DNA of 64,000 bases from Ochrobactrum teleogrylli (GCF_006376685.1 NZ_VEWL01000002.1:186001-250000); one strand, 5' to 3'; shown: positions 28,672-41,118, counted from the stretch's first letter. Notes: generated by a model from the letters alone, not told the origin. A program made the numbers and translations.

Positions 28672-30384
28672 TCAGTTCGACTGACGGCGCAGGAAGGCCG
28701 GAATTTCGAGCTGGTCGTCTTCCGAAGCTGCACGCGGCTGCGGGCGGCCCTGATCATCGAGCTGGCCACGACGCGGTGCGTAGATCGAGCCGTCCTGCTG
28801 CATCGGGCGGCGTTCAGCCGGACGCATGCCGGGTTCGCGATGCTGCGCAGGCTCCAGACGGGCTGCAGGCTGCTCTTCTTCACGACGCGACAGACCGTGG
28901 GTCAGGCGCTTGAGAAGGCTCATCGGGCCGCGTGGCTCTTCCTGAGCAGGCTGTGGCTGCTGCGGAGCGCGACGGGCGGCGATTTCAGCCTGTGCAACCG
29001 GCGGGAAATCCGAAACGGCTGGCATACGTGGAGCCGGGCGCGGTTCGCGGGCCGGTTCTGCATGCATCTGCTGCGGCTGCTGGTAAGCCTGCGGCTGAGC
29101 GGCCTGAGCAGCGTGAGCCTGAGGCATCGGTGCGCGAGCAACCGGTGCGCGTTCGAAGGCTTCCGGTGCAGGTGCCTGGAAAATGCGGCTCTGCGGACGG
29201 AAATCAGGCTCTGCGGATGCAGCAGGTGCGGCTGGCGCAGCTGCAATCGGCATATCGACTTCGGCAGACTGGATTGCCTGCGCAATCGGGTCAGCCTGAC
29301 GCGGCTGTTCAACGACCGGAGGACGCAGAGCGCCATGCGGAGCCATAGGCTTGGCCTGCGAAGTCGGCTGCTTTACTGGCTGGCGAAATTCCAGCGGCGC
29401 AGGCGCCGCATCTCCGATCTGCTTGTCGATGCCGGTAGCAACCACGGATACACGAATGACGCCTTCGAGACCTTCGTCGAAGGTTGCGCCGAGGATGATG
29501 TTTGCTTCCGGATCGACTTCTTCACGGATACGCGTTGCAGCTTCGTCGACTTCGAACAGGGTCATGTCGCGACCGCCGGTGATCGAAATCAGCAGGCCCT
29601 TGGCGCCGCGCATCGAGGTTTCGTCGAGCAGCGGGTTGGCGATGGCAGCTTCGGCAGCAGCCATTGCGCGGCCTTCGCCGGAAGCTTCGCCGGTGCCCAT
29701 CATCGCCTTGCCCATTTCGCGCATGACAGAGCGAACGTCAGCAAAGTCGAGGTTGATGAGGCCTTCCTTGACCATCAGATCGGTGATGCAGGCAACACCC
29801 GAATAGAGCACCTGATCGGCCATCGCGAAAGCGTCGGCGAAGGTGGTCTTGTCATTGGCAATGCGGAAGAGGTTCTGGTTCGGAATGACGATAAGCGTAT
29901 CGACGTTCTTCTGCAGTTCTTCGATGCCGAGATCGGCCGTCTTCATGCGGCGCGCACCTTCGAAATGGAAAGGCTTGGTCACGACGCCGACGGTCAGGAT
30001 ACCGCGTTCACGTGCTGCGCGGGCAACAACTGGAGCTGCACCGGTGCCGGTGCCGCCACCCATGCCTGCGGTGACGAAGCACATATGCGTGCCATTGAGG
30101 TGATCGACGATTTCGTCGATGCATTCTTCAGCAGCGGCACGACCGACTTCGGGCTGGGAACCTGCGCCGAGACCTTCCGTCACGGCAGCGCCGAGCTGGA
30201 TGATGCGGTCGGACTTCGACATGGTCAAAGCCTGCGCGTCGGTGTTGGCCACAACAAAATCCACACCGCGAAGACCGGCATTGATCATGTTGTTGACTGC
30301 ATTGCCGCCGCCACCGCCGACACCGAAAACGGTGATGCGGGGCTTCAGCTCGGTGATGTCCGGCTTTTGCAGATTGATAGTCAT
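28672..30384 (-). CDS. ftsZ: Cell division GTPase FtsZ
   Basis: 570 residues. The GTPase domain (1-320) has the tubulin signature GGGTGTG at 109-115, VANTDAQAL and the synergy-loop region [12 protein letters not shown] long disordered linker (about 320-555) rich in Pro, Gln, Ala and Arg follows, as in many Rhizobiales, and the conserved C-terminal peptide is [12 protein letters not shown]. FtsZ polymers form the division ring and FtsA binds the tail. The start is ATG 30384 with purine-rich AGGAACAAGGACC upstream. Confidence 0.97.
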   Translation of the reverse strand: MTINLQKPDITELKPRITVFGVGGGGGNAVNNMINAGLRGVDFVVANTDAQALTMSKSDRIIQLGAAVTEGLGAGSQPEVGRAAAEECIDEIVDHLNGTHMCFVTAGMGGGTGTGAAPVVARAARERGILTVGVVTKPFHFEGARRMKTADLGIEELQKNVDTLIVIPNQNLFRIANDKTTFADAFAMADQVLYSGVACITDLMVKEGLINLDFADVRSVMREMGKAMMGTGEASGEGRAMAAAEAAIANPLLDETSMRGAKGLLISITGGRDMTLFEVDEAATRIREEVDPEANIILGATFDEGLEGVIRVSVVATGIDKQIGDAAPAPLEFRQPVKQPTSQAKPMAPHGALRPPVVEQPRQADPIAQAIQSAEVDMPIAAAPAAPAASAEPDFRPQSRIFQAPAPEAFERAPVARAPMPQAHAAQAAQPQAYQQPQQMHAEPAREPRPAPRMPAVSDFPPVAQAEIAARRAPQQPQPAQEEPRGPMSLLKRLTHGLSRREEEQPAARLEPAQHREPGMRPAERRPMQQDGSIYAPRRGQLDDQGRPQPRAASEDDQLEIPAFLRRQSN

Positions 30385-30499
30385 TGGTCCTTGTTCCTCT
30401 TAAAGCCCGTCACCGCTTTTCGCCGCTGCGGTGCTGATTGGTTGTTACCCAGATGGTCACGTCCCGGAAAATTCGACTGTTCACTCAAAGATCGGTTAC

Positions 30500-31822
30500 T
30501 CAGAAACTCTCCCTCAGCCATTGGCTGACACGTTGAATGCGCCCACCCGTACCGGTCATAAGACCGGAGGAAGCTGCTTTTACCGACCGTTCTTCTATCC
30601 CGGCCACCTGCGGGTAGATCAGAAGTCCGACGGTCGCGGCAAAAGCTGCCCCCTTAGCCGCCTCAGGCAATCCCGCTATTCCTAGAGGACGCCCGATTCG
30701 TACATTTCTTGCAAGGATTCGTCTGGCGGCCTCCGGCATGCCCGGCAATTGGCTTGCGCCGCCGGTCAAAACCACACGCTTGCCGACAATGTGTCCGAGA
30801 CCCGACTGGTTCAGCCTGTCGCGAACCAGTTCCAGCGTTTCTTCCACTCTTGCACGGATAATCCGCGTCAAAACCGACCGCGGATACTGATTGGGTACAT
30901 CACGCTCGTCGTCGCCAATCGGCGAGACGGAGATGAGATCGCGGTCGTCGGCAGCGCTTGGCAGCGCCGAGCCATACATGACCTTCAGGCGTTCGGCGTC
31001 TTCCATGCGAGTGGAGAAACCGCGCGCCACGTCCATCGTGACGTGATTGCCGCCGATGGCAACTGCATCGGCGTGAATGAATTTGCCTTCGGAGAAGACA
31101 GAAATCGTCGTGGTGCCGCCACCCATGTCGATGCAGGCCGCACCCATTTCGGCTTCATCGCCGACCAGAGCAGACAGACCGCTTGCATAAGGCGTCGCAA
31201 CAATGGCCTCGACCGACAGATGGCAGCGATTGATGCAAAGTTCGAGATTGCGCAGCGGAGCGGCATCAGCCGTCAGCACATGCATGTCGACGCCGAGGCT
31301 GTCGCCCAGCATGCCCTGCGGGTCGCGAACGCCGCGCTCGCCATCGAGCGTGTAGCCGATCGGCAGCGAGTGAACGAGGTGACGTTCAGCGGCCAGAGCC
31401 TGTTTCGCGCCAGCTGCGAGAACGCGGCGAATATCGGTCTGTTCGACTTCATGACCGCCGAGATTGACGCTAGCGGTGAAGGTTTCGCTCTTGAGGCGGC
31501 CGGCCGAAATATTCACGATCAGGCTATCGACGGTCAGACCGGCCATGCGTTCTGCGGCATCGACGGCGAGACGGATGGATTGTTCGGCAGCATCGAGATC
31601 GATGATCACGCCGGACTTCACGCCACGCGAACGCTGATGACCGATGCCCAGCACTTCCATGCGGTGCGTGCGGCCTGGCAGAAGCGCGCCGCCTTCATGC
31701 GGACGCAACCTTGCGATGACGCAGGACACCTTGCTTGAGCCAACATCCAGAACCGTGAGCAGGCGCACTTTGCGCCCTGCAGTTCCGCCTTGAGATGATC
31801 CCTTACCGCCCAGAATACTCAT
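30500..31822 (-). CDS. ftsA: Cell division protein FtsA
   Basis: 440 residues of the actin/Hsp70 fold: phosphate-1 motif LTVLDVGSSKVSCVIARL, the 1C domain near residues 95-180, phosphate-2 AACIDMGGGTTTISVF and the adenosine motif VVLTGGASQLPGM. The C-terminus (QRVSQWLRESF) is the amphipathic helix that anchors FtsZ to the membrane. It overlaps ftsQ by four bases (ATGA). The 115 bp to ftsZ may hold an additional promoter. Confidence 0.96.
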   Translation of the reverse strand: MSILGGKGSSQGGTAGRKVRLLTVLDVGSSKVSCVIARLRPHEGGALLPGRTHRMEVLGIGHQRSRGVKSGVIIDLDAAEQSIRLAVDAAERMAGLTVDSLIVNISAGRLKSETFTASVNLGGHEVEQTDIRRVLAAGAKQALAAERHLVHSLPIGYTLDGERGVRDPQGMLGDSLGVDMHVLTADAAPLRNLELCINRCHLSVEAIVATPYASGLSALVGDEAEMGAACIDMGGGTTTISVFSEGKFIHADAVAIGGNHVTMDVARGFSTRMEDAERLKVMYGSALPSAADDRDLISVSPIGDDERDVPNQYPRSVLTRIIRARVEETLELVRDRLNQSGLGHIVGKRVVLTGGASQLPGMPEAARRILARNVRIGRPLGIAGLPEAAKGAAFAATVGLLIYPQVAGIEERSVKAASSGLMTGTGGRIQRVSQWLRESF

Positions 31823-32751
31823 ACGCGCTTCCCCGTGCGGGCCAATTCTTTCTTACGCTCCGCCAGGAACTTCTGGCGCTGTTCCATACCGCTTGCCGTC
31901 AGCTGAACGGTTACACGATCATCCAGACGAAGATCGACCGCCATGATATCGCGGGTGAGAAGTTGCTTTTCCTCATCGAGTTTCTGGATTTGTGCGAGCG
32001 CTTTCAGCGGATCTTCCGCCGGGAGCATGATGCGCACGCCATTGTCCAGAAGAAGGTCCCAGCGACGGTCAGCGACGCGGATATAAGCGCGAACTTTGCC
32101 AGCCAGCGCCGGATAGTTTGCGACCTCGTCGACAAAGCCCTTAACGACCTTTTCAGCGCCGTCGCCAACCACAAGCGGCAGCGTGTTGTAACGCCCGGCG
32201 CGGAAAGGCACGATGGTGTCGCCTTCGGCATCGATCAGCGACAATTCCTTGTCGTTCTGCCAGATGGCGAAGGCCTGACGTTCATGCAACGCAACCTGAA
32301 CCGTACCCGGATAAACCTTGCGCACTTCGGCGCTCTGCACCCATGGAAGCTGTGCGATGGCGGCGCGCGCTTCTTCAGCGTTCAGGCCGACCAGCGAAGT
32401 TTCGCCATCAAGGTTAAGCTGCCCAAGAATATCGATATCGGAGGTCTCGTGATTGCCGACGACCTTGACATCCTCGATGGCGAAACCGAGCGTCGAGGCC
32501 GTAGCCTTCACCACATCCTGCGAGTGACCGCCAACAACCATGCCGTAAATGCCGGTGGCGCCGAGGAAGCCCAGCATGCCAATGGTTCCGGCATGACGTG
32601 GAATGCTGACATTGCCCTGAAACAGACGGGCGGCAAAGCGAAACGGCTTGCGCAGAAAGCGCGGCAGGACGAATGCGACATTCATCGCCGATGCGTCTCG
32701 CATCGCGCCCGAGCGCCTATATCCATCATTTCTGCCGTTCAACGCAAACAA
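31819..32751 (-). CDS. ftsQ: Cell division protein FtsQ
   Basis: 310 residues from TTG 32751. A cytoplasmic Arg-rich N-terminus leads to a single membrane helix ([21 protein letters not shown]). A POTRA domain follows ([18 protein letters not shown]) and then the FtsQ beta domain ([19 protein letters not shown]). TTG was chosen because GGAGG lies seven bases upstream and the codon sits inside the ddl end, giving a 13-bp overlap; an ATG at 32772 without a site would add seven residues. FtsQ recruits FtsB/FtsL to the septum. Confidence 0.9.
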   Translation of the reverse strand: MFALNGRNDGYRRSGAMRDASAMNVAFVLPRFLRKPFRFAARLFQGNVSIPRHAGTIGMLGFLGATGIYGMVVGGHSQDVVKATASTLGFAIEDVKVVGNHETSDIDILGQLNLDGETSLVGLNAEEARAAIAQLPWVQSAEVRKVYPGTVQVALHERQAFAIWQNDKELSLIDAEGDTIVPFRAGRYNTLPLVVGDGAEKVVKGFVDEVANYPALAGKVRAYIRVADRRWDLLLDNGVRIMLPAEDPLKALAQIQKLDEEKQLLTRDIMAVDLRLDDRVTVQLTASGMEQRQKFLAERKKELARTGKRV

Positions 32752-33665
32752 GACGCGTCCTCCACCATCCAACTCAACAATTCACCGAAAGAGATACCAG
32801 CCGCTTTGGCGATATCAGGCACGAGCGAGGTGGGCGTCATCCCCGGTTGGGTGTTAACTTCCAACCAGATAACTTCGCCTTCTTCTGAAAAACGATCATC
32901 GAAACGGAAGTCCGACCGGCTTACGCCCCGACACCCGATTGCCCGATGCGCCGTAAGGGCCATTGTTTGTATTTTTTGGTAAATATTTGGTAAAATTTTT
33001 GCCGGACACACGTGAGTTGATGCCCCTGCAACATATTTTGAATCATAATCGTAGAACTGATGACCGACCGGAACGATCTCGCAGACATCCATGGCGCGGT
33101 CGCCCATCACGGCGCAGGTCAATTCACGGCCAGCGATGTAGCTTTCAACCAGAACTTCGTCGCCATATTTCCAGTCCGCAGAGCCGATGATTTGCGGCGG
33201 ATGGGTCTGGTCTTCCTTGACGATCACAACGCCAAAGCTTGAACCTTCACGCACCGGCTTGACCACATAAGGCGGCTCCATCGGGTGTTCGGAACCGATA
33301 TCGAAACGGTTCATCAGACGCGACGGCGCGACGGCCACGCCAGCCGCCGCAGCAACCTTCTTGGCGCGATCCTTGTCCATGGCGAGCGCCGAAGCGAGAA
33401 CGCCGGAATGGGTGTAGGGAATCTGGAGATATTCAAGGATGCCCTGAATGGCGCCATCCTCACCGAATGGGCCATGCAGCGCATTGAAGGCGACATCAGG
33501 CTTCAGCTCGGCGAGAACACTGGCAACATTGCGATCCACATCGATGCGGGTCACACGGTAGCCGCGCTCTTCCAGGGTCGCCGAACAGGCCGCGCCGGAC
33601 GACAGGCTGACAGGACGCTCGGAGGAGAACCCACCCATCAAAACGGCGACGTGTTTTCCCGTCAT
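32739..33665 (-). CDS. ddl: D-alanine-D-alanine ligase
   Basis: 308 residues from ATG 33665 ([17 protein letters not shown]). ATP-grasp domains with [30 protein letters not shown] at the N-terminal half, the lid [11 protein letters not shown] and the Mg2+ site near [19 protein letters not shown]. It makes the D-Ala-D-Ala dipeptide used by MurF. An upstream frame to 33776 is possible but is not family-like. Ddl leads the ddl-ftsQ-ftsA-ftsZ unit, below a strong terminator. Confidence 0.94.
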   Translation of the reverse strand: MTGKHVAVLMGGFSSERPVSLSSGAACSATLEERGYRVTRIDVDRNVASVLAELKPDVAFNALHGPFGEDGAIQGILEYLQIPYTHSGVLASALAMDKDRAKKVAAAAGVAVAPSRLMNRFDIGSEHPMEPPYVVKPVREGSSFGVVIVKEDQTHPPQIIGSADWKYGDEVLVESYIAGRELTCAVMGDRAMDVCEIVPVGHQFYDYDSKYVAGASTHVCPAKILPNIYQKIQTMALTAHRAIGCRGVSRSDFRFDDRFSEEGEVIWLEVNTQPGMTPTSLVPDIAKAAGISFGELLSWMVEDASCLR

Positions 33666-33870
33666 GTGAAGCATCCCCTCTGCGCAATCCCCTGCGCGGT
33701 GAATCAAGAACAGAGTCTGAGTCATCCGGCGGCACAGGCCGCAGACGCCCACGGCAGGAAAATCCTGCCGAATCAAATCACTGTGTGGTTAACCATAAAG
33801 AATCAGAGGATTGATTCCGTGACAAGACCCTATCAAAAGGGACGAACCTTACGCGTCGCTTGCGAAGGCA

Positions 33871-33912
33871 AAAAAGCCCGGATTTTCAGGCAGAAAATCC
33901 GGGCAATTTTTT
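33871..33912. terminator. Strong bidirectional terminator after murB
   Basis: A 12-bp stem, GCCCGGATTTTC / GAAAATCCGGGC (33876-33904 on the plus strand with a five-base loop), is flanked by an A-run on the left (T-run for the minus strand) and T-run on the right. It lies 3 bp after the murB stop, ending the murein-precursor transcript before ddl. Confidence 0.92.
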
Positions 33913-33914
33913 TA

Positions 33915-34892
33915 TTAAACTTTGCCGAGAAACTCTTCTACGCGCGCGCCGTCGCGGAACAAACCGAGACGTTTGATCTCCCAGTGGAGGCGAATCCCTG
34001 ACGACTCAAAAACTTTTGCGCGAACTGTCTCGCCCAAAGTCTCCAGATCATGCCCGGTCGCGGTGCCGGTATTGATCATGAAATTGCAGTGCATCTCCGA
34101 CATCTGGGCGCCGCCGACACGCAGTCCACGGCAGCCCGCCTTGTCGATTTCCTTCCAGGCAGACGTGCCTTCAGGATTCTTGAAAGTTGAGCCGCCAGTT
34201 TTTTCGCGCACAGGCTGCACCGTCTCACGGTGATGCTGCACCTCGTCCATGGCGCGCTGGATATCCTCGCGGTCACCCGGAACGCCCTCGAACAGCGCCG
34301 AGGTGAAGATCAGCTCCGGCGATACCGAAGAATGGCGATAGGCATAGCCCATATCGGCATTCGAAAGCACATGCAGTTCGCCCTTACGGTCGAGCGCCCG
34401 CACCTCCACGACACGCTCGCGCGTTTCCACACCGTTGGCGCCCGCATTCATGCGTAACGCCCCGCCGATCCCACCAGGAATGCCGTGGTAGAAATGGAAG
34501 CCCGAAAGGCCCGCTTCCAGCGCCGCCGCTGCCACGCGCTTGTCTGGTGTCGCTGTACCTGCCCTGAGCTGCGTCTCGGAAACGCGTTCGACCTCGCCAA
34601 ACCCCTTTGCGGAAAGCCTGACGACAAAGCCGGGAACGCCCCCGTCACGCACGAGCAGATTGGAGCCGATACCAACCACGAGGATCGGTATTTCTTCCGG
34701 CACTGCCTTCAGGAAATTCGACAGGTCTTCCTCGTCGGCGGGCTGGAACAGAACCTGTGCCGGTCCACCGGCACGAAACCAGGTGATCTTGTCCATGCCC
34801 GTATCGGGCGTCAGACGCCCGCGCAGGCCCGACAGCTTGCCGTCAAGCTTCTTCAGAAGCGCCTCGCCGCTTTCCATCGGGTGATAGTCCAT
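33915..34892 (-). CDS. murB: UDP-N-acetylenolpyruvoylglucosamine reductase
   Basis: 325 residues. FAD-binding parts: [14 protein letters not shown] near the N-terminus, [45 protein letters not shown]-terminal domain: [12 protein letters not shown] (catalytic Ser), [19 protein letters not shown] and a final HWEIKRLG with Glu. It makes UDP-MurNAc with NADPH. The ATG shares one base with the murC stop (TAATG). It is last in the precursor unit. Confidence 0.96.
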   Translation of the reverse strand: MDYHPMESGEALLKKLDGKLSGLRGRLTPDTGMDKITWFRAGGPAQVLFQPADEEDLSNFLKAVPEEIPILVVGIGSNLLVRDGGVPGFVVRLSAKGFGEVERVSETQLRAGTATPDKRVAAAALEAGLSGFHFYHGIPGGIGGALRMNAGANGVETRERVVEVRALDRKGELHVLSNADMGYAYRHSSVSPELIFTSALFEGVPGDREDIQRAMDEVQHHRETVQPVREKTGGSTFKNPEGTSAWKEIDKAGCRGLRVGGAQMSEMHCNFMINTGTATGHDLETLGETVRAKVFESSGIRLHWEIKRLGLFRDGARVEEFLGKV

Positions 34893-36307
34893 TACTTCTT
34901 ACCCTGTTCGGCGAGTTCCTTGGGCAGCGCATAGGCCCATTGCGTGATATTGCCCGCGCCGAGGCAGACGACAAAGTCGCCCGGCTGCGCGATGGAGGCA
35001 ACGAGCGGGGCCAGAGCTTCCGGCCCGCTGGCGTAGCGCGCATCGCGATGACCCGCCGTCTTGATGCGGCTGACAAGCGTTTCGGAGTTCACGCCTTCGA
35101 TAGGGTCTTCGCCCGCCGTATAGACCGGCGTGACGATGACCGTGTCGGCATCGTTGAAGCATGCGGCAAATTCGTCGAACAGGCTGTGCAGGCGGGTGTA
35201 GCGGTGTGGCTGCACAATGGCGATCACGCGACCACCTGCCTGAGTTGTTGCGTCGCGTGCGGCTTTCAGCACCGCGCGGATTTCCACCGGGTGATGGCCA
35301 TAATCGTCGAAAATCTCGACGCCGTTCCACGAACCCGTATGGGTGAAGCGGCGCTTCACGCCACCGAATGAACCAAGGCCGCGACGGATATCGTCAGCGG
35401 AAATGCCCAGTTCATGCGCGACCGCGATCGCCGCCGTGGCGTTGGAAACATTGTGCAGGCCCGGCATCGGAAGGCGCAGATCCTTGATCTCGACGGCATC
35501 GCCCTTGCGCGAACGGATCACCACATCGAACAGGTTCGCAGCGCCTTCCATGCGCTGATTAACAAAACGCACTTCCGCCTGCGGGTTCTGGCCATAGGTG
35601 ATGATGCGGCGATCCTCGATGCGGCCCACAAGCGCCTGCACTTCCGGATGATCGAGGCACATGACGCCAAAACCGTAGAACGGCACATTCTCGACGAACT
35701 GCGCGAAAGCGGCGCGCACATTGTCGAAATTGCCGTAATGGTCGAGATGTTCCGGGTCGATATTGGTCACAACCGCGATATCGGCGGGCAGCTTGAGGAA
35801 GGTGCCGTCGCTTTCGTCGGCTTCCACCACCATCCAGTCGCCGTCGCCCATGCGGGCATTGGTGCCATAGGCATTGATGATACCGCCATTGATAACGGTC
35901 GGATCGAGATGCCCTGCATCCAGAAGCGCTGCCACCATGGAAGTGGTGGTCGTCTTGCCATGCGTGCCGCCAATGGCAACAGCGCGGCGGAAGCGCATCA
36001 GCTCGGCCAGCATTTCGGCGCGGCGCACGATGGGCAGCAGCTTTTCGCGGGCAGCGGCCAGTTCCGGGTTGGTCTTCTTGATTGCGGTCGAAACGACGAT
36101 GACTTCCGCATCGCCGAGATTCTCTGCCTTGTGGCCGACGAAAACCTCGATGCCCTTCTCGCGCAGACGCTGCACATTGGCGCTGTCCGACTGATCCGAG
36201 CCTTGGACCTTGTATCCGAGATTATGCAGCACCTCGGCGATGCCACTCATGCCGATGCCGCCAATTCCGATGAAATGGACGAGCCCGATGTTCAGCGGCA
36301 TTTTCAT
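34892..36307 (-). CDS. murC: UDP-N-acetylmuramate-L-alanine ligase
   Basis: 471 residues, Mur ligase fold. N-terminal Rossmann domain ([18 protein letters not shown]), central ATP site [10 protein letters not shown] (GTHGKT at 114-119), [27 protein letters not shown], and C-terminal [19 protein letters not shown]. It adds L-Ala to UDP-MurNAc in the cytoplasm. Four-base ATGA overlap with murG and one-base overlap with murB show coupled translation. Confidence 0.97.
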   Translation of the reverse strand: MKMPLNIGLVHFIGIGGIGMSGIAEVLHNLGYKVQGSDQSDSANVQRLREKGIEVFVGHKAENLGDAEVIVVSTAIKKTNPELAAAREKLLPIVRRAEMLAELMRFRRAVAIGGTHGKTTTTSMVAALLDAGHLDPTVINGGIINAYGTNARMGDGDWMVVEADESDGTFLKLPADIAVVTNIDPEHLDHYGNFDNVRAAFAQFVENVPFYGFGVMCLDHPEVQALVGRIEDRRIITYGQNPQAEVRFVNQRMEGAANLFDVVIRSRKGDAVEIKDLRLPMPGLHNVSNATAAIAVAHELGISADDIRRGLGSFGGVKRRFTHTGSWNGVEIFDDYGHHPVEIRAVLKAARDATTQAGGRVIAIVQPHRYTRLHSLFDEFAACFNDADTVIVTPVYTAGEDPIEGVNSETLVSRIKTAGHRDARYASGPEALAPLVASIAQPGDFVVCLGAGNITQWAYALPKELAEQGKK

Positions 36308-37431
36308 GGCCGAGTTCCTTCTTTGAATTCGTGAACTGATTTGCCAGTTGCAATAGCCTCTGCCAGATCGGCAAGCAACCGCGCAGCATCCGGCTTGCCG
36401 ACGCTTTTTGCAGCTTTTGCCTGATTTTCGAGCCTTTCCGGCTCATTCATCGCCGATTGCAGGATTTGCGCGAGGCGTTCAGGCGAAAGCTCCGCCTGTC
36501 GCACGACCTCTCCGCCGCCTGCACGGCTAAGTGCTTCGGCATTGGCCGCCTGATCGTGATCAAGCGCATGGGGGAATGGCACCAGAATGGCCGGACGACC
36601 GATCACCGTTATTTCCGAAACCGTCGATGCGCCGGAGCGCGAAATCACGAAATGCGCATCCGCCATGCGTGCGGGCATATCGTTGAAGAACGGGGCCACA
36701 TCGGCTGGAATGCCAAGCTTCTTGTAGGCCTCGCGCACGGAAGCTTCGTCTTCCTTGCGCGCCTGCTGGGTGATCAGAAGTCGCGCGCGTTCCTTCTCGG
36801 GCAGAAGAGCAACAGCAGCCGGTATCGCGTTTGAGAAGAACTGCGCACCCTGACTGCCGCCGAAAACCAAAAGACGAAACCGCTCGTCCGGCTTTGCGGG
36901 CTTGTAAGGCGTGGCGGCTGCCGCCAACACAGGCGGGCGCACCGGATTGCCGGTCGTGACCGTTTTGTCGGCAAAGGCACCGCCTGTTTCCGGCAGAAAC
37001 CCGCCTGCAATCGCCTTGACGCGCCCCGCAAGGCCTTTGTTGGCGCGGCCCATCACGGCGTTCTGTTCATGCACCAGCGTCGGAATATGCATATTGCTGG
37101 CCGCATAAAGCGGCGGCAAGGTCGGGTAACCGCCGAAACCAGCGACAAGCTGCGGCTTCAAGCGGCGGAACAATTTGCGTGAATCGAGATTGCCCTGCCA
37201 CAGCGACCAGAATGTTTTGAGCAGCGCAATCGGATTGCGGCCCGCAATGGTCGCGGAACGGATCACATGCACATGGCTTTCATCGAAAGCGCCTGCAAAA
37301 CGCTGCGCCCGGGCATCGGTCGCCAGATGTACATCCCAGCCGCGAGACTTCAGTTCATGCGCCAGCGCTTCCGCCGGAAAAAGATGGCCGCCCGTTCCCC
37401 CGGCGGCCAATACGATAACACCTTTAGCCAT
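36304..37431 (-). CDS. murG: UDP-GlcNAc:lipid I N-acetylglucosamine transferase
   Basis: 375 residues from ATG 37431. The N-lobe has [21 protein letters not shown] and [16 protein letters not shown]; the C-lobe has [15 protein letters not shown] and [35 protein letters not shown], the GT28 donor site. It turns lipid I into lipid II on the inner membrane face. GAGGG lies before the ATG and the ftsW stop is 7 bp away; a longer frame to 37485 overlaps ftsW. Confidence 0.96.
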   Translation of the reverse strand: MAKGVIVLAAGGTGGHLFPAEALAHELKSRGWDVHLATDARAQRFAGAFDESHVHVIRSATIAGRNPIALLKTFWSLWQGNLDSRKLFRRLKPQLVAGFGGYPTLPPLYAASNMHIPTLVHEQNAVMGRANKGLAGRVKAIAGGFLPETGGAFADKTVTTGNPVRPPVLAAAATPYKPAKPDERFRLLVFGGSQGAQFFSNAIPAAVALLPEKERARLLITQQARKEDEASVREAYKKLGIPADVAPFFNDMPARMADAHFVISRSGASTVSEITVIGRPAILVPFPHALDHDQAANAEALSRAGGGEVVRQAELSPERLAQILQSAMNEPERLENQAKAAKSVGKPDAARLLADLAEAIATGKSVHEFKEGTRP

Positions 37432-37438
37432 CAATCCC

Positions 37439-38602
37439 TCACAGCGCCGGAATGCGTTCGCCCCGATTTGACCCGATATGCCCAACCGTGTGCGTCATGC
37501 GCGCTTCCGGGCGGCGACGGGTGAGCGCCAGCAAAATGCCCATGGTGATGGCAATCGCCACCAGCGACGAGCCGCCATAGGAAATGAACGGCAGCGTCAT
37601 GCCTTTTGCGGGCATCAGGTGCAGGTTCACCGCCATGTTGATGATCGACTGGAAGCCGAACAGGATCACGATGCCAGACACGGCAAGACGCGTAAACGCA
37701 TCGCGTTCCTTGAGCGCGATGGAAAGCCCACGCACCACGATGAAGGCAAATAGCAGCATGATGATCATGCACAGGATGATGCCATATTCTTCCGCAGCCA
37801 CGGAGAAGATGAAGTCGGTGTGGCTGTCGGGGATGATGCGCTTGACGGTGCCTTCGCCCGGCCCCTGCCCGAACCAGCCGCCGCGCAGAATGGCTTCGCG
37901 TCCGGCATCGACCTGGAACGTATCGCCCTCGCCCGTCATGAAGCGGTTGATACGACCGGCCACGTGGTCGAACACGAAATAAGCGCTAAAGCCGCCGCAA
38001 ACCGCAAGCCCGCCCAGAACCAGAATCCAGAACATCGGCAGTCCGGCGAGGAAGAACATCGCGCCCCATGTGCCGGTGGTCAGCATGGTCTGGCCCAGAT
38101 CGGGCTGCAACACCAGAAGACCGGCAACCGTGCAGAACAGCATCATGGCGAGGAAATAGCCCGGCATGTCGCCGCCACGTTCGCGCTCGGAGAAAAGCCA
38201 TGCGCAGACGACCACGAAAGCGGGCTTCATGAATTCGGATGGCTGGATGGAAATACCCGCCAGATTGACCCAGCGGCGCGCACCCTTGACTTCGATACCG
38301 AAGAAGAGCGCCGCAACCATCAGCACCATGGAAATAGCGAGCAGGATCAGCGCGAAACGCCTGATCTGCCGTGGGGAGAAGAACGACACGCCCACCATGA
38401 CGATGACGGCGGGGATCATGAAGATGGTCTGACGCTCGACGAAATGGAAACTGTCGAGACCGATGCGCGACGCCACAGCCGGGCTTGCCGCAAAGGACAG
38501 GAGAATGCCAAGCCCCATCAGGGCAAGGCAGGCTACGAGAAAGAAGCGGTCTATTGTCCACCACCAGTTGGCGACAGGACCGCGATCGACACGGCTTACC
38601 AT
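37439..38602 (-). CDS. ftsW: Septal peptidoglycan polymerase FtsW (SEDS)
   Basis: 387 residues with about ten membrane helices. SEDS motifs: FARRW-like [39 protein letters not shown], and the late [17 protein letters not shown]. It polymerises glycan with FtsI at the septum. Its ATG shares one base with the murD stop (TGATG). The long periplasmic loop contains [21 protein letters not shown], as expected. Confidence 0.96.
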   Translation of the reverse strand: MVSRVDRGPVANWWWTIDRFFLVACLALMGLGILLSFAASPAVASRIGLDSFHFVERQTIFMIPAVIVMVGVSFFSPRQIRRFALILLAISMVLMVAALFFGIEVKGARRWVNLAGISIQPSEFMKPAFVVVCAWLFSERERGGDMPGYFLAMMLFCTVAGLLVLQPDLGQTMLTTGTWGAMFFLAGLPMFWILVLGGLAVCGGFSAYFVFDHVAGRINRFMTGEGDTFQVDAGREAILRGGWFGQGPGEGTVKRIIPDSHTDFIFSVAAEEYGIILCMIIMLLFAFIVVRGLSIALKERDAFTRLAVSGIVILFGFQSIINMAVNLHLMPAKGMTLPFISYGGSSLVAIAITMGILLALTRRRPEARMTHTVGHIGSNRGERIPAL

Positions 38603-40005
38603 CAGCTTTCTCCTCCAATTGGCATGATACCGGGAAGGGCCAATACGGCGCTGCGGAAGGCATCGCCGCGTTTTTCAAAATTCTGGAACTGATCGAAGCT
38701 GGCGCAGGCTGGCGAAAGCAGCACCACCGGCTCTGCGGCTGCATCATTGCCCGCATCGCGCGCGGCGTGATCGACGGCCACGGCCAGCGTATCGGAAATT
38801 TCGAACGGCACGCTGTCGCCCAGCGTAGCAGCAAACTGCGCCGCCGCTTCGCCGATCAGATAGGCCTTGGCGATACGCGGGAAGAACCCGCCGAGCGACT
38901 CGATACCGCCTGCTTTCGGCACGCCGCCAGCGATCCAGTAGATGTTCCGCGGAAAGGACGACAGCGCCGGTGCGGTCGCATCGGCATTGGTCGCCTTGGA
39001 ATCATTGACGAACAGCACCTTGCCGCGCCGCCCCACCTGCTCCATGCGGTGCGCCAGACCCGGAAAGCTTTTCAGACCGGCGCGAATTTCATCGAGCGAC
39101 AGGCCGACAGCGAGGCAGGCCGCCACGGCTGCGAGCGCGTTCTGCGCATTATGCGCGCCGCGCAGCGAACCGACCCCGGCGAGCGAGGCCAGTTCCTCAT
39201 TCTTGCCATCGGTGGCATGAATCAAGGTCGGACCATCAGCGAAATAGCCATTGTCGAGGTGCTTTTCCTTGGAAATCCGCGCAACATTGACGCCGTTCGC
39301 CGCCAGATTTTCAGCAATCGCCGTGCAGTAAAGATCATCAACGCCGATAATCGCGGTGCCGCTGGCCGCAACCAGCCGCGCCTTGATGGCCGCATAGTTT
39401 TCCATCGTGCCGTGACGGTCGAGGTGATCCGGCGTCAGGTTCAGCAAAATTCCGGCAGTCGGATTCAGCGAGGGTGCCAGATCGATCTGGTAGGACGAGC
39501 ATTCAACCACATAGAAACGGTTGGCCGCTGGCGAGTCCAGCGTGAGGATTGCCGTGCCGATATTGCCGCCGAGTTGCATGTCGCGGCCCGACGCCTTGAT
39601 GATATGGGCGATCAGCGCGGTGGTGGTCGATTTGCCGTTGGTGCCGGTAATGGCGATGAACGGGCAATCGGGTGCGATATGATTGCGCTCGCGCACGAAA
39701 AGCTCCACATCGCCGATAATTTCGACGCCTGCCGCATGGGCAAGATCGACCGTCCAATGGGGCTTCGGATGGGTCAGCGGAACACCCGGCGAAAGCACAA
39801 AGGCGGCGAACTGCGACCAGTCCGCCTGCCTCAGATCGCCGGTTGCAATGCCTGTGCCTTGCGCGCGCGCGACACTGTCGGGATTATCGTCCCAGGCAAT
39901 GATCTTCGCCCCTCCGGCCACGATGGCCTTGGCTGTGGCGATGCCCGACCCGCCCAATCCGAAGAGGGCGACGGTCTTGTCTTTAAGGGCGGTGATCGGG
40001 ATCAT
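38602..40005 (-). CDS. murD: UDP-N-acetylmuramoyl-L-alanine-D-glutamate ligase
   Basis: 467 residues. N-terminal dinucleotide-like fold [24 protein letters not shown] site [46 protein letters not shown], and C-terminal [19 protein letters not shown]. It adds D-Glu to the UDP-MurNAc-L-Ala precursor. Gene order mraY-murD-ftsW and one-base overlap with ftsW are typical of the dcw cluster. Confidence 0.97.
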   Translation of the reverse strand: MIPITALKDKTVALFGLGGSGIATAKAIVAGGAKIIAWDDNPDSVARAQGTGIATGDLRQADWSQFAAFVLSPGVPLTHPKPHWTVDLAHAAGVEIIGDVELFVRERNHIAPDCPFIAITGTNGKSTTTALIAHIIKASGRDMQLGGNIGTAILTLDSPAANRFYVVECSSYQIDLAPSLNPTAGILLNLTPDHLDRHGTMENYAAIKARLVAASGTAIIGVDDLYCTAIAENLAANGVNVARISKEKHLDNGYFADGPTLIHATDGKNEELASLAGVGSLRGAHNAQNALAAVAACLAVGLSLDEIRAGLKSFPGLAHRMEQVGRRGKVLFVNDSKATNADATAPALSSFPRNIYWIAGGVPKAGGIESLGGFFPRIAKAYLIGEAAAQFAATLGDSVPFEISDTLAVAVDHAARDAGNDAAAEPVVLLSPACASFDQFQNFEKRGDAFRSAVLALPGIMPIGGES

Positions 40006-40035
40006 TCTTCTTGCCTGTCGATACTGGTCTTGTGA

Positions 40036-41118
40036 CTATCTGAGCTTGAGGGTGGAAAGGCCGATCATTGCGAGAATGATGGCGATGATCCAGAACCGGA
40101 TCACGACCTGGCTCTCGGTCCAGCCCTTCTTTTCAAAATGGTGGTGAATTGGCGCCATGAGGAAGACGCGCTTGCCGGTCAGCTTGAAAGAGCCAACCTG
40201 AATGATCACCGACAGCGCTTCCATCACGAACAGTCCGCCGATGATGGCGAGCACGATTTCATGCTTGGTCGCAACGGCCACGGTGCCGAGCATGCCGCCC
40301 AGCGCCAGCGAACCCGTATCGCCCATGAAGATAGCGGCAGGCGGCGCATTGAACCACAGGAAGCCAAGACCAGCGCCAATGACCGCGCCTAAGACCACGG
40401 CAAGTTCACCCGTGCCCGGCACGAAATGGATTTGCAGATAATCTGCGAAGATCGCATTACCGGAAAGATAGGCGATGAAGCCGAAGGAAGCTGCAGCAAC
40501 CATGACCGGCACGATGGCCAGACCGTCGAGACCGTCGGTCAGGTTCACGGCATTACCCGCGCCGACCATCACGAAGGCGGCGAACGGGATGAAGAACCAG
40601 CTCAGATTGATGACGAACTGCTTGGCGAATGGGAAGGTCAGCGAGGAGGAGAAAGGCTCCTGCCCGGCGCGCATGATGACGAAGGCGGCAATCGCTGCGA
40701 TCAGGAACTCGATGCCCAGACGCGCCTTGCCGGAAAAGCCCTTGTCGGACTGCTTCGTCACCTTGAGATAGTCGTCATAGAAACCGATGGCACCGAAGCC
40801 CACGGTGACCAGCAGCACCACCCAGACATAGACGCTGGAGAGATTGGCCCACAACATGCACGAAATGAGAATGCCGGTCATGATCATCAGACCGCCCATG
40901 GTGGGCGTACCGGCTTTCTTGAAATGGGTCTGCGGGCCGTCGGCGCGGATCGGCTGCCCCTTCCCCTGACGCACGCGCAACGAGTTGATGATCGTCGGGC
41001 CGAACAGGAACACGATCAGCGCCGAGGTAATCATCGCGCCGCCAGTGCGGAAGGTGATGTAGCGGAACACGTTGAGCGGTGTCATGTGTTCAGCGAAGAA
41101 GGTGAGAAGCATCAGCAT
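40036..41118 (-). CDS. mraY: Phospho-MurNAc-pentapeptide transferase (lipid I synthase)
   Basis: 360 residues, about ten membrane helices. Signature segments: [13 protein letters not shown], the acidic [39 protein letters not shown] and [17 protein letters not shown]. It moves phospho-MurNAc-pentapeptide onto undecaprenyl phosphate to make lipid I, and is the target of several nucleoside antibiotics. It lies between murF and murD with gaps of 26 and 30 bp. Confidence 0.97.
   Translation of the reverse strand: MLMLLTFFAEHMTPLNVFRYITFRTGGAMITSALIVFLFGPTIINSLRVRQGKGQPIRADGPQTHFKKAGTPTMGGLMIMTGILISCMLWANLSSVYVWVVLLVTVGFGAIGFYDDYLKVTKQSDKGFSGKARLGIEFLIAAIAAFVIMRAGQEPFSSSLTFPFAKQFVINLSWFFIPFAAFVMVGAGNAVNLTDGLDGLAIVPVMVAAASFGFIAYLSGNAIFADYLQIHFVPGTGELAVVLGAVIGAGLGFLWFNAPPAAIFMGDTGSLALGGMLGTVAVATKHEIVLAIIGGLFVMEALSVIIQVGSFKLTGKRVFLMAPIHHHFEKKGWTESQVVIRFWIIAIILAMIGLSTLKLR

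Noticed and set aside
28840..30528. 562-residue plus-strand frame opposite ftsZ
   Set aside because: Shadow of ftsZ, Arg/Cys/Leu-biased, no motifs.
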